From Microthrixaceae bacterium (GTDB lineage: Bacteria > Actinomycetota > Acidimicrobiia > Acidimicrobiales > Microtrichaceae): DNA of 44,342 bases. The DNA is taken from NCBI GenBank assembly GCA_020845705.1, contig JADLFH010000039.1, positions 1-44,342 on the forward strand, read 5' to 3'. Of this stretch, positions 6,834 to 14,441 are shown piece after piece. Below the pieces are notes generated by a model, which saw nothing but the letters and a program-made list of their open reading frames with translations, was not told the origin of the DNA and made no database searches. The translations under genes and the position numbers were made by a program. The stretch's first letter is position 1, and each line of letters opens with the position of its first letter.

Positions 6834-8318
6834 TCAGCTCTGGCCGGGGTTCTGGGCGTAGGCGGCGAAGGCCGTCGCGATCCTCTCGTCGGCCTCCTTC
6901 AGCCGTGCAGCGGGATCGGCTCCCTCGAACGCGATGGCGTCGAGCGCCGCCCGCGCCTCGGTGCGGAAGGCCGCATACGCGCCGATCAGCGGACCGGTGA
7001 AGTCGGGATCGAGTGACAAGGTGCCCTGGTACGCGATCTTCGACCAGCCGCCCTTTCGGGTCTTGGTCCAGTCCTCCACGAGAGTCGGGTCATCGGCCGC
7101 GTCCTGATGTGAGGGCAGGTACCCGCTGGTGAGGGTCCAACCGACCTGCGCCTCGCGTGAGTTCACGTACTTCGCGAAGTCCCAGGCCGCCGCGATCTCC
7201 TCGGGCTTCTTCTTCGGGATGTACCAGGCGTTCCCACCGATCTGACCCTTGCCCGCCTGCGCCTTGCCCGGAAGGAGGGCAACGCCCACCTCCAGGGTGT
7301 CGAACTTGATGCCACTGACGTCGATGTCCACGCCCGGAAGCATCGACGGGTCGAGCGTGCCCGCTATGGCGGCGTCGATGGTGGTGATCGCGGCGGAGGT
7401 CTCGATCAACATCGAGCCGCTCTGGGTCGCCACGGCCAGGTACGACGAGATGTCGTCGTTGCTGCGTACCGCCTTGACCAGCCCGTCGTCGACCATCTTC
7501 TTGATCCAGTTGACGACCTCCAACGCTGCGTCGGACTCCAGCAGCGCCTTGGTCGGGATCCCGCCGCGCCCGTTGTCCTTGTCGACGACCGCCTCGCCCT
7601 GGCCTGTCAGCCAGTGCTCCAGGAACCACGAGTCCATCTTCAACACCAGGGGCTGTTCGAGACCCGCGATGTTCGCCGCCTTCAGCTTCTCTGCGGCCGC
7701 CCGAAGCTCGTCGAGGGTGCTCGGCGGCTTCGTCGTGTCGATCCCGGCGGCACGGAAGTGCGCCTGGTTGAAGTAGAGGACCGGGTTGGACACTCCGAAG
7801 GCCACCGGCTGGAGCTTGTCGTCGATCGAGTACGCAGCCCGCACCGCGGGTACCAAATCGTCGTAGAGGTCCTTCGCGTCGGGATCCGCTGCCAGACAGT
7901 CCTCGGCGGTTACCACCGAGTTCGAATCGAGGATGAACCGCGCGTTGGTGTCTTCGGCCGTGACCATCTCGGGCAACGAGTCCGGCTTGGCCAGCGCCGT
8001 CTTGTACTTGCCGAGCTGCTCCTCGTAGCTGCCCTGGTTGGCGACCTTGACGACGACCTTGTCCTGAGAAGCGTTGTAGTCGGCAGCGAGCTTCTCGATG
8101 CCCTTGGCCGCCACACCCTGGAACGCGTACCAGACGTTGACCTCCACCTGCCCCTTCGCCGCGGCGAGCGCGTCGACCGGACAGTTCTCGGCCTTGCCGG
8201 CTCCCGCGGTGGGCACGGTCTTGTCGCCTGGCCCTTCACCCTCCTCGCCGTTGTCGCCGCCACAGCCGGCGACCAGAACGGCAGCGGCCAGAGGAACTGC
8301 CAACCATCGCGTTCGCAT
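6834..8318 (-). CDS. ABC sugar-importer substrate-binding lipoprotein
   Basis: The 494-residue protein has a lipoprotein signal: MRTRWLAVPLAAAVLVAGCGGD, with the lipobox LVAGC and lipidation at Cys19. An acidic linker follows. The mature domain is a family-1 (UgpB/MalE-like) extracellular solute-binding protein, with VNVWYAFQGVAAKGIEKLAADYNASQ at its start. Blocks such as PLVLKMDSWFLEHWLTGQG, GQIGGNAWYIPKKKPEE and AWDFAKYVNSREAQVGW are typical of the family. It lies downstream of two permease genes, 38 nt after the second. The substrate is probably a carbohydrate or polyol, perhaps glycerol-phosphate-like by UgpB resemblance, but specificity is not determinable. No ATPase gene accompanies it. 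Confidence 0.9.
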   Translation of the reverse strand: MRTRWLAVPLAAAVLVAGCGGDNGEEGEGPGDKTVPTAGAGKAENCPVDALAAAKGQVEVNVWYAFQGVAAKGIEKLAADYNASQDKVVVKVANQGSYEEQLGKYKTALAKPDSLPEMVTAEDTNARFILDSNSVVTAEDCLAADPDAKDLYDDLVPAVRAAYSIDDKLQPVAFGVSNPVLYFNQAHFRAAGIDTTKPPSTLDELRAAAEKLKAANIAGLEQPLVLKMDSWFLEHWLTGQGEAVVDKDNGRGGIPTKALLESDAALEVVNWIKKMVDDGLVKAVRSNDDISSYLAVATQSGSMLIETSAAITTIDAAIAGTLDPSMLPGVDIDVSGIKFDTLEVGVALLPGKAQAGKGQIGGNAWYIPKKKPEEIAAAWDFAKYVNSREAQVGWTLTSGYLPSHQDAADDPTLVEDWTKTRKGGWSKIAYQGTLSLDPDFTGPLIGAYAAFRTEARAALDAIAFEGADPAARLKEADERIATAFAAYAQNPGQS

Positions 8319-8356
8319 GGATGCTCCTGGGTTTCGTAGTGGGTCGGGGCGAACGG

Positions 8357-9214
8357 TCATCCCTTGACCGCTCCGGCCGTGAGGCCTCGAATGATCTGCC
8401 GCTGGAAGGCAACCAACAGGACCACCAGCGGGATGGCCGCAACGATTGCCGCCGCGAACGCGAAGTTCAACTCGGTCACCTCGCGTGTGGCGAGCGTTCG
8501 CAGTGCCACCTGGATGGTCTGGTACTCCTGCTGGTCGGCCGCGTAGCGGGGCCAGAGGTACTGGTTCCATGCCCCCAGGAACGAGATCAGCACGCAGGAA
8601 CCGATGATGGGTCGACATATCGGCACTGCGATCCGAAACAGGAAGCGACGGTGGGAGAAGCCGTCCAACAGTGCCGCGTCCTGCATCTCACCCGGGATGC
8701 CCAGGAAGGCTTGACGCATGAGGAACACCCCAAACGCCCATGCGAGAAACGGAGCGGAGAGGCCTTGGATGCTGTTGAACCAGCCCAAGTCGCGGACCGT
8801 CTCGATGTTGGCCACCAGGGTTACCTCGATCGGCAACAGCAGCGTCCCGACGACGAGGGCGAACATGGTCCGCTTGAGGGGGAACTCGAGGCAGGCGAAC
8901 GCGTAGGCGGCGAAGATCGAGGTGAGCACCTGACCCACGACGATGACCACAGACACGATGGCCGACAACAGAAGGGCATGGGTGAGATCGCCTGTGCGGA
9001 ACACCCGCCCGAAGACCCCGCCGTCCCAGCCCACCGGCCACAGACCGCCTCCCCCCGCCTGCAACGACTTCAGATAGGGGATGGGTTCGGAGACCGCCCT
9101 CACGATCGTCGTGTAGACGGGGAACAGGATCACGGCCGACAGCACCGTCAGCAGGACATAGGAGCCCGCGTTCCGCAGCCTCCGGCGGGTGGCGGCGGCG
9201 TGCTCAGTCGCCAT
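8357..9214 (-). CDS. ABC sugar-importer permease (MalG/UgpE type)
   Basis: This 285-residue inner-membrane protein has about six transmembrane helices. The first is YVLLTVLSAVILFPVYTTIV. The EAA loop that docks the ATPase is EMQDAALLDGFSHRRFLFRIAVP, followed by the conserved FLGAWNQYLWP. This sequence and order identify the MalG/UgpE/LacG branch of carbohydrate permeases. Its ATG lies 11 nt inside the end of the first permease gene, so the two are co-translated. It is the second gene of the permease-permease-lipoprotein operon. Confidence 0.93.
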   Translation of the reverse strand: MATEHAAATRRRLRNAGSYVLLTVLSAVILFPVYTTIVRAVSEPIPYLKSLQAGGGGLWPVGWDGGVFGRVFRTGDLTHALLLSAIVSVVIVVGQVLTSIFAAYAFACLEFPLKRTMFALVVGTLLLPIEVTLVANIETVRDLGWFNSIQGLSAPFLAWAFGVFLMRQAFLGIPGEMQDAALLDGFSHRRFLFRIAVPICRPIIGSCVLISFLGAWNQYLWPRYAADQQEYQTIQVALRTLATREVTELNFAFAAAIVAAIPLVVLLVAFQRQIIRGLTAGAVKG

Positions 9215-10094
9215 AGTGGACCCGCTTGTCGAGCAGCGTGAACTGGGTGAAGCTCACCACGAGGGTGAGCACGAACAGGCCCAGCGACAGGGCGGCGCGC
9301 GTGGACAGCGGCAGGACACCGTCGGGATCGGCGATCTTGTAGAGCAGGGGCTGTGCGGTGTCGGTCGGGCGGAGAATCTCGAACTGGGCGTAGGCCTGAA
9401 GGGCGTGGACCACCAACACGATCGCCAGGAACAGCAGCGCCGGCGAGATCAGCGGCACCGTCACCCTGAAGAAACGCCGAGCCACACCGAAGCCGTCCAG
9501 CATGCTCGCCTCGCGCACCTCGTCGGGGATCGCCTGGAGCGCTGCCAGCACCACCACGAAGGTGAGCCCGGCGTTCTGCCACACCGCGGACAGCGACACC
9601 GCCAGGAGCGCTGATCCCGGCCGGTTGAGGCTGAGCCAGCTCACGTCGCGCCACAGGCCGGTCTCGGGCTGCAACAACGTGAGAAACACCACCGACGCCA
9701 CAGCAACAGAACTGGCGACCGTCGAGCTGAAGATGGTCTGGAAGATGCGGATACCCGCCAGCCTGCGATCTGCGGCCACCGCGAGAAGGAGACCGAGGAT
9801 CACCCCGAGGGGGACGGTCAACAGGGTGAAGCGCGCCGACACCCACACCCCCGAGCGCAGCTCGGGGCCGCTCAACACGTCGATGATGTTGCCGGGACCA
9901 AGCCAGCGATCCGAGCCTCCGAGGAAGGCGTTGGCGTTGCGCTGGTAGAGGCTGAGGTAGACGAGACGCGAGAGCGGGTAATACGCGAACGCCGCGAACA
10001 ACACGAGCACCGGGGCCAAGAAGCCGTAGGCCAGCAAGCCCTCGCGGAAGCGGGTGGAACGGCGTGGCGCAGACTCGGCGGAGCGGCGAACCAT
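9204..10094 (-). CDS. ABC sugar-importer permease (MalF/UgpA type)
   Basis: This 296-residue polytopic protein begins with a basic cytosolic stretch (MVRRSAESAPRRSTRFREG). The first helix is LLAYGFLAPVLVLFAAFAYYPLSRLVY, which is characteristic of UgpA/MalF-type permeases. The EAA loop reads DEVREASMLDGFGVARRFFRVTVP, and five further helices are visible. It heads the importer operon. Its ATG overlaps by one base (TGATG) the stop of a six-codon leader ORF that has its own -10-like hexamer. This suggests that translation of the first permease depends on ribosomes finishing the leader. Confidence 0.93.
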   Translation of the reverse strand: MVRRSAESAPRRSTRFREGLLAYGFLAPVLVLFAAFAYYPLSRLVYLSLYQRNANAFLGGSDRWLGPGNIIDVLSGPELRSGVWVSARFTLLTVPLGVILGLLLAVAADRRLAGIRIFQTIFSSTVASSVAVASVVFLTLLQPETGLWRDVSWLSLNRPGSALLAVSLSAVWQNAGLTFVVVLAALQAIPDEVREASMLDGFGVARRFFRVTVPLISPALLFLAIVLVVHALQAYAQFEILRPTDTAQPLLYKIADPDGVLPLSTRAALSLGLFVLTLVVSFTQFTLLDKRVHYGD

Positions 10095-10114
10095 CAGCGA
10101 CCACCCACGTTCAT
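10094..10114 (-). CDS. Six-codon leader ORF (MNVGGR) before the ABC importer
   Basis: Between a TAGGGT hexamer and the first permease lies ATG AAC GTG GGT GGT CGC TGA. Its ATG is 7 nt after the hexamer, the leaderless spacing used elsewhere in this window. Its TGA overlaps the permease ATG (TGATG). It may be a leader peptide coupling initiation of a leaderless transcript to the permease gene. The alternative is that the permease ATG is used directly, with the weak GGTGG 5 nt upstream as ribosome binding site. Confidence 0.4.
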   Translation of the reverse strand: MNVGGR

Positions 10115-10121
10115 GGCTCCG

Positions 10122-10127
10122 ACCCTA
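10122..10127 (-). promoter_or_regulatory. -10-like hexamer of the ABC importer operon
   Basis: TAGGGT, within TAGGTAGGGT, ends 7 nt before the leader ORF ATG and 27 nt before the permease ATG. It is the only promoter-like element in the short gap between the importer operon and the upstream 71-residue gene. Confidence 0.45.
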
Positions 10128-10179
10128 CCTACCACCGAACTGGGCGAAGAACCATCCACCCCCGAAGTCCAGCTGCCGT

Positions 10180-10395
10180 CTAGATGCGGGCGATCAGCCA
10201 GGCGATACCCTCGATGAGTCGCCAGCCGAGGTAGAGGACCAGCGCACCCAGCAGCAGCCAGAAGTGCCACGGCACCTTCGGAGCCGCGTCGGGATCGTGT
10301 ACCGGATCCGCCACATGGTGCCCCTCGGGGCAGTCACCGGAGCCCGAGAGCGTGTTGGGGTTGTAGAAGCGGGCGCACTCCTCACACCATGGCAC
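10180..10395 (-). CDS. Small zinc-ribbon-like membrane protein downstream of accD
   Basis: This 71-residue protein starts at a GTG 7 nt after the accD stop. The N-terminal half, WCEECARFYNPNTLSGSGDCPEGHHV, has CxxC and a later Cys/His pair, which suggests a small zinc-binding knuckle. The C-terminal half is one transmembrane helix, WHFWLLLGALVLYLGWRLIEGIAWL. Comparable short proteins with an N-terminal WCexC motif and a single helix occur in actinobacteria, but no function is known to me. The start is chosen because upstream in-frame sequence lies inside accD and lacks the motif. Confidence 0.7.
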   Translation of the reverse strand: MPWCEECARFYNPNTLSGSGDCPEGHHVADPVHDPDAAPKVPWHFWLLLGALVLYLGWRLIEGIAWLIARI

Positions 10396-10402
10396 GGCGA
10401 CC

Positions 10403-11941
10403 TCACACGGGCGGAACGCCGTGGCGTCGATCCGAGAAGTGGCGATCCTTGCCCACCGCGCGACGCAGGCGTCGGGCGATCTCGGAACGCAGATCACCCC
10501 AGTCCACCACTGCGTCTATGACCAGCTCCGACGCGAGCCGCAGCAGGTCGACATCCGCTTCATAGATCCGGCGTTGCTCCGAAACGAACGCCTCCCGCTC
10601 CAGCGGATCATCGATCGCGGCGATCTTGTTGGCGAACACCGCGTTGACCGCGGCTTCGGGGCCCATCACCGCGATCTTGGCGGTGGGCAACGCAATGGTC
10701 GCCTCCGGCTCGAAGGCCGGGCCGGACATGGCGTAGAGCCCCGCGCCGTACGCCTTGCGCACGATGACGGAGATCTTCGGCACCGTTGCCTCGGACACGG
10801 CGGTGATCATCTTCGCTCCGTGGCGGATGATCCCCTGGCGTTCCACGTCGGTGCCGATCATGAAGCCGGGTACGTCCGCGAGGAACACCAACGGCACCCC
10901 GAACGCGTTGCAGCACCAGATGAACCGGGCCGCCTTGTCGGCCGAGTCGACGAAGAGCACCCCGCCCTTCGCCGCGGGGTTGTTGGCCACGAATCCCACG
11001 GGACTTCCGTCCATGAGGCCGAATCCGACGATCAACTCGGGGGCGAACAGCGGCTTGATCTCGAAGAAGCTCTCGGCGTCGATGAGCCCGTCGATCACCG
11101 AGTGCATGTCATAGCCCTGCGTGTCCTCTGCCGGCACCACGTCGGCGGTGAGCTCGCGACCGGGGGACGCTGCCTCGTAGGAGGGCAGCTCCGCCCGCCA
11201 GTTCGACGGCAGGTAGGTGAGATACGCCCGGGCCTGGTCTATCGCGTCGATGTCGTCGTGCGCGAGGTTGTCGCCGCATCCCGAGACCGTCGCGTGCATA
11301 CGGGCCCCACCCATCTCCTCCAGAGTCGTGTGCTCGCCGATCACCACCTCGGCCATCCGGGGCGAGCCCAGGTACATCGAGGCGTTGCCCTCCACCATGA
11401 TCACGAGATCGCAGAACGCGGGGATGTAGGCACCGCCGGCGGCGGATGGACCGAACAGGCAGCACACCTGGGGCACCTTTCCCGACAGGCGCACCTGGTT
11501 GTAGAAGATCCGCCCTGCGCCCCGACGGCCGGGGAACAGCTCCACCTGGTCGGTGATGCGCGCACCGGCGGAGTCCACCAGGTAGACGATCGGCCAACTC
11601 TGCTTGAGGGCGACCTCGGTGATCCGGACGATCTTCTCCACCGTGCGGGCACCCCACGACCCGGCCTTCACCGTGGGGTCGTTGGCCATGACGCACACCG
11701 GCCGACCGTCGATCTCGCCAGTGCCACAGACCACGCCGTCGGCGGGGAGGTCGGTTGCCGACGCATTCGCCAACAGCGCGTCCTCCACGAACGTGCCGAG
11801 GTCGCAGAGCCGTTCTATCCGCTCCCGTACGAACAGCTTGTTCTGGCGGGCGAGCTTGTCGGCTTCCCTGTGCAGGTTGCCCGAGCGCGCACGTTGCGCC
11901 GCGGCATCGAGTCGCTGCGCCTGGTCGTCACCTTCGCTCAT
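10403..11941 (-). CDS. accD: Acyl-CoA (propionyl-CoA type) carboxylase beta subunit
   Basis: This 512-residue carboxyltransferase subunit transfers CO2 from biotin to an acyl-CoA. Features include the N-terminal RARSGNLHREADKLARQNKLFVRERIERLCD, the VCVMANDPTVKAGSWGARTVEKI block, the crotonase-like oxyanion-hole segments SAGARITDQVELFPG and GPSAAGGAYIPAF, and GGARMHATVSGCGD. The C-terminal half has FVANNPAAKGGVLFVDSADKAARFIWCCNAF and the FLADVPGFMIGT carboxyltransferase signature. Length and motifs fit PccB/AccD-type actinobacterial subunits rather than bacterial AccD with a zinc finger. No biotinylated alpha subunit gene is nearby. Upstream, CACAAT 8 nt before the ATG is a possible weak -10. 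Confidence 0.93.
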   Translation of the reverse strand: MSEGDDQAQRLDAAAQRARSGNLHREADKLARQNKLFVRERIERLCDLGTFVEDALLANASATDLPADGVVCGTGEIDGRPVCVMANDPTVKAGSWGARTVEKIVRITEVALKQSWPIVYLVDSAGARITDQVELFPGRRGAGRIFYNQVRLSGKVPQVCCLFGPSAAGGAYIPAFCDLVIMVEGNASMYLGSPRMAEVVIGEHTTLEEMGGARMHATVSGCGDNLAHDDIDAIDQARAYLTYLPSNWRAELPSYEAASPGRELTADVVPAEDTQGYDMHSVIDGLIDAESFFEIKPLFAPELIVGFGLMDGSPVGFVANNPAAKGGVLFVDSADKAARFIWCCNAFGVPLVFLADVPGFMIGTDVERQGIIRHGAKMITAVSEATVPKISVIVRKAYGAGLYAMSGPAFEPEATIALPTAKIAVMGPEAAVNAVFANKIAAIDDPLEREAFVSEQRRIYEADVDLLRLASELVIDAVVDWGDLRSEIARRLRRAVGKDRHFSDRRHGVPPV

Positions 11942-11949
11942 CGTCGCCC

Positions 11950-11955
11950 ATTGTG
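11950..11955 (-). promoter_or_regulatory. Weak -10-like hexamer of accD
   Basis: CACAAT ends 8 nt before the accD ATG. It deviates from TAnnnT at the first base but has the leaderless spacing seen at neighbouring genes. Confidence 0.3.
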
Positions 11956-11981
11956 GTGGGAGCCACAGCGAGCGGGCGACC

Positions 11982-13055
11982 TCAGCGGCGGCGAACTGCC
12001 AGCACGGTCACGTCGTCGCCGAGCGGACCGGCGGAGAAGTCCACCGCCTCGTCGATCAGTGTCTTGCACAACACCCCGGTCGCGGTCTCGAATTCGCGCC
12101 GCACCACGCCCGCAACCCGCTCCTCACCGAAGAACTGGTCACCCGCTCGAGCCTCCAACAGGCCGTCGGTGCTGAGGACCAGCAGGTCCCCGACCTGATA
12201 CGGCATCTCGACGGAGCGGTACCTCGATCCGGCGTCCATCATCAGCAGAGGGCCAGTGGCCGGCAGTGCCCGCGGCGAGCGGTCCACGCACAGCCAACCA
12301 ACTGGGTGGCCGGCCGACGCATAGCGGAGCGTGCCGGCTTCGGTGTCGAAGATCGCTACGAAGATCGAGACGAACTCCTCGGGACGTTCGTGGTCGATCA
12401 ACTGCCCGTTGAGCTCCTCCAGGGCCTGGCCGGGATCGCGATAGCGACGCAGGTAGGTGCGGAGGAGGAACTTCGTCTGAAGCGCCGAGATCGACGCCTC
12501 CACGTCGTGGCCCGACACGTCGCCGACCACACAGCAGAGCCGCCCGCTGGGAAGGCGGAACACGTCGAGCAGATCGCCCGACATCACACCGGTGCCGGCC
12601 TGATGCGCGGTTCCCACCTCGTAGCCCGTCGTGTCGGGAAACCGCGATGGCGCCAGGCGCTCGGCCCACCGCTGGGTCGCCGAGTCCTCCTGGCTCAACA
12701 CCTCGTGGGCCCGCTGCTCGAGGCCGAGCCGCAGGAACGAAAGCCGCGCGTCACGTCGCGCGTAGCGCGACAGCCAGATCGTCGAGACGATCGGGACCAC
12801 CAGGAGGCCAAGCAGCAGGGCCGCGCGTTCGTCGTGGGTCACGGCTCCAACAGCGGCGGCCACCGCGATCGCCAGGTACACACCCGCCGCGTGCGCCACG
12901 TGGGAGAGGTTCGAAGATGCGAGCGTCCGGGCGTCGGGGTCGGTGGTCTCCTGTTCGACGCTGCGCAGGAAGCGGTAGCGCAACAACGCCGCGCGACCCC
13001 AAAGGCCGGCGGCGATCAGGCACAGCGCGGAGACGCCTGCGAAGAACCACCTCAT
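11982..13055 (-). CDS. Membrane-anchored SpoIIE/PP2C-type serine phosphatase
   Basis: This 357-residue protein has about three transmembrane helices in residues 1-115 (for example WFFAGVSALCLIAAGLW and AALLLGLLVVPIVSTIWL). A short linker and a C-terminal SpoIIE/RsbU-type PP2C domain (about 150-357) follow. Metal-binding motifs are visible: GVMSGDLLDVF, CCVVGDVSGHDVEAS, LVLSTDGLLEA and PLGDDVTVLAV. Such phosphatases usually dephosphorylate anti-sigma-factor antagonists. No PAS, GAF or kinase domain is fused, and no STAS or RsbW-like gene lies nearby, so the partner is unknown. A TAACCT hexamer 9 nt before the ATG suggests a monocistronic leaderless transcript. Confidence 0.9.
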   Translation of the reverse strand: MRWFFAGVSALCLIAAGLWGRAALLRYRFLRSVEQETTDPDARTLASSNLSHVAHAAGVYLAIAVAAAVGAVTHDERAALLLGLLVVPIVSTIWLSRYARRDARLSFLRLGLEQRAHEVLSQEDSATQRWAERLAPSRFPDTTGYEVGTAHQAGTGVMSGDLLDVFRLPSGRLCCVVGDVSGHDVEASISALQTKFLLRTYLRRYRDPGQALEELNGQLIDHERPEEFVSIFVAIFDTEAGTLRYASAGHPVGWLCVDRSPRALPATGPLLMMDAGSRYRSVEMPYQVGDLLVLSTDGLLEARAGDQFFGEERVAGVVRREFETATGVLCKTLIDEAVDFSAGPLGDDVTVLAVRRR

Positions 13056-13064
13056 GTCAGCGCC

Positions 13065-13070
13065 AGGTTA
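13065..13070 (-). promoter_or_regulatory. -10-like hexamer of the SpoIIE phosphatase gene
   Basis: TAACCT ends 9 nt before the ATG, with no Shine-Dalgarno. It lies in the 30-nt gap after der. Confidence 0.45.
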
Positions 13071-13085
13071 CCGCTCGGAGCAGGA

Positions 13086-14441
13086 TCACTCACTGCGTCT
13101 GCGCACTCGCATCTTCACGGCCGTGGCGCCGAGGTCGAACGCCTCACGGATGCGCCGTTCGAGGTAGCGGAGGTAGTGAGGGGGTACCTCCTTGTTGGCG
13201 AAGAGCGTGAAGGTGGGCGGATCGGCCGCACCCTGGGTGGCGTAGAGGATCCTCAGACCGTGGGGGCCTGGTTGTGCCTGTTGCGCGGCACGGATGACCT
13301 CGTTGACACGGCGGGTGGGCACCCTGGTGCGGTACGCCTCCAGCGAGTTGGACAGCGCCGGCAGCAACCGGTGCACCCCACGGCCGGTCAACGCCGAGAT
13401 CCGCAACACCGCGGCCTCCCCGAGGAAGGACATCTTCCTCTCGATCTGGTACATGACCTCGGCGCGGGCATCGGCGCCGAGCATCTCCCACTTGTTCATC
13501 AACACGACGACGGGACAGCCCGCCGCGTCGATCCGCTCGGCGAGGCGCTGGTCCTGGTGGGTCACCCCCTCGGTCGCGTCGATCACCAGCAAGGCGACAT
13601 CCGCAGTGTCGACCGCTTGGAGAGCCCGCACCATCGAGAAGTACTCCGTGCCGTCGTCGATGCGCGACTTGCGACGCATTCCGGCCGTGTCGACGAAGCG
13701 GATCGGACCGGCTTCGGTGTCCACCACCGTGTCGATCGTGTCGCGTGTGGTACCGGGCATGTCGTGGACGATCGCCCGGTCCTCGCCTATCAACCGGTTG
13801 AACAAGGTCGACTTGCCCACGTTGGGTCGACCGACCAGCGCCACCCCGAAGACCCGCCGCTCGCCCTCGCCTCCTTCCACCTTGGAGGGGTCGTGGGGAT
13901 CAGGCTCCTCGGGCGGCTCGGGAAGCAGTTCCACCACGCGGTCCAACAGGTCACCCGCTCCACGGCCGTGCAGCGCCGAGACCCCGACGGGTTCACCGAG
14001 GCCCAGGGTCATGAGATCCCAGATCGCCGCCTCGTGGCCGCGGTCGTCGACCTTGTTCGCGACTACCAGCACCGGAGCGTCGATGCGGCGCAACAGGTTC
14101 GCCACACCGGCATCGTCGTCGGTGATGCCGATCGCCGCGTCCACCACGAACAACACCACATCCGCGTCACGCAGCGCGAGTTCGGACTGACGGCTCACCT
14201 TCTTGTCGAGCTCGGTCCCCCCCGGCATCCATCCGCCGGTATCGACCAGCAGGAAGTCATGGCCACGCCAGTCCGCCTCCAGCATCTTGCGGTCTCGTGT
14301 GACCCCGGGGCGTTCCTCCACGATGGTCTCCCGACGCCCCACGATGCGATTCACCAGAGTCGACTTGCCCACGTTGGGGCGACCCACGATCACCACAGTG
14401 GGTAGTGCGGCGGGAGACTCCGGGTCCCTCGACGAGCTCAT
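13086..14441 (-). CDS. der: Ribosome-assembly GTPase Der (EngA)
   Basis: Der has two tandem GTPase domains and helps 50S ribosome assembly. The 451-residue protein shows the first G1 loop GRPNVGKSTLVNRI near residue 20 with DTGG and NKVDD, and a second G1 loop GRPNVGKSTLFNRL near 195 with DTAGM and NKWE. A C-terminal KH-like domain ends VKMRVRRRSE. The ATG at 14441 overlaps the stop of the upstream radical-SAM/PDZ gene (ATGA), so the two are co-translated. M. tuberculosis has cmk next to engA; here they are about 3.7 kb apart. Confidence 0.97.
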   Translation of the reverse strand: MSSSRDPESPAALPTVVIVGRPNVGKSTLVNRIVGRRETIVEERPGVTRDRKMLEADWRGHDFLLVDTGGWMPGGTELDKKVSRQSELALRDADVVLFVVDAAIGITDDDAGVANLLRRIDAPVLVVANKVDDRGHEAAIWDLMTLGLGEPVGVSALHGRGAGDLLDRVVELLPEPPEEPDPHDPSKVEGGEGERRVFGVALVGRPNVGKSTLFNRLIGEDRAIVHDMPGTTRDTIDTVVDTEAGPIRFVDTAGMRRKSRIDDGTEYFSMVRALQAVDTADVALLVIDATEGVTHQDQRLAERIDAAGCPVVVLMNKWEMLGADARAEVMYQIERKMSFLGEAAVLRISALTGRGVHRLLPALSNSLEAYRTRVPTRRVNEVIRAAQQAQPGPHGLRILYATQGAADPPTFTLFANKEVPPHYLRYLERRIREAFDLGATAVKMRVRRRSE

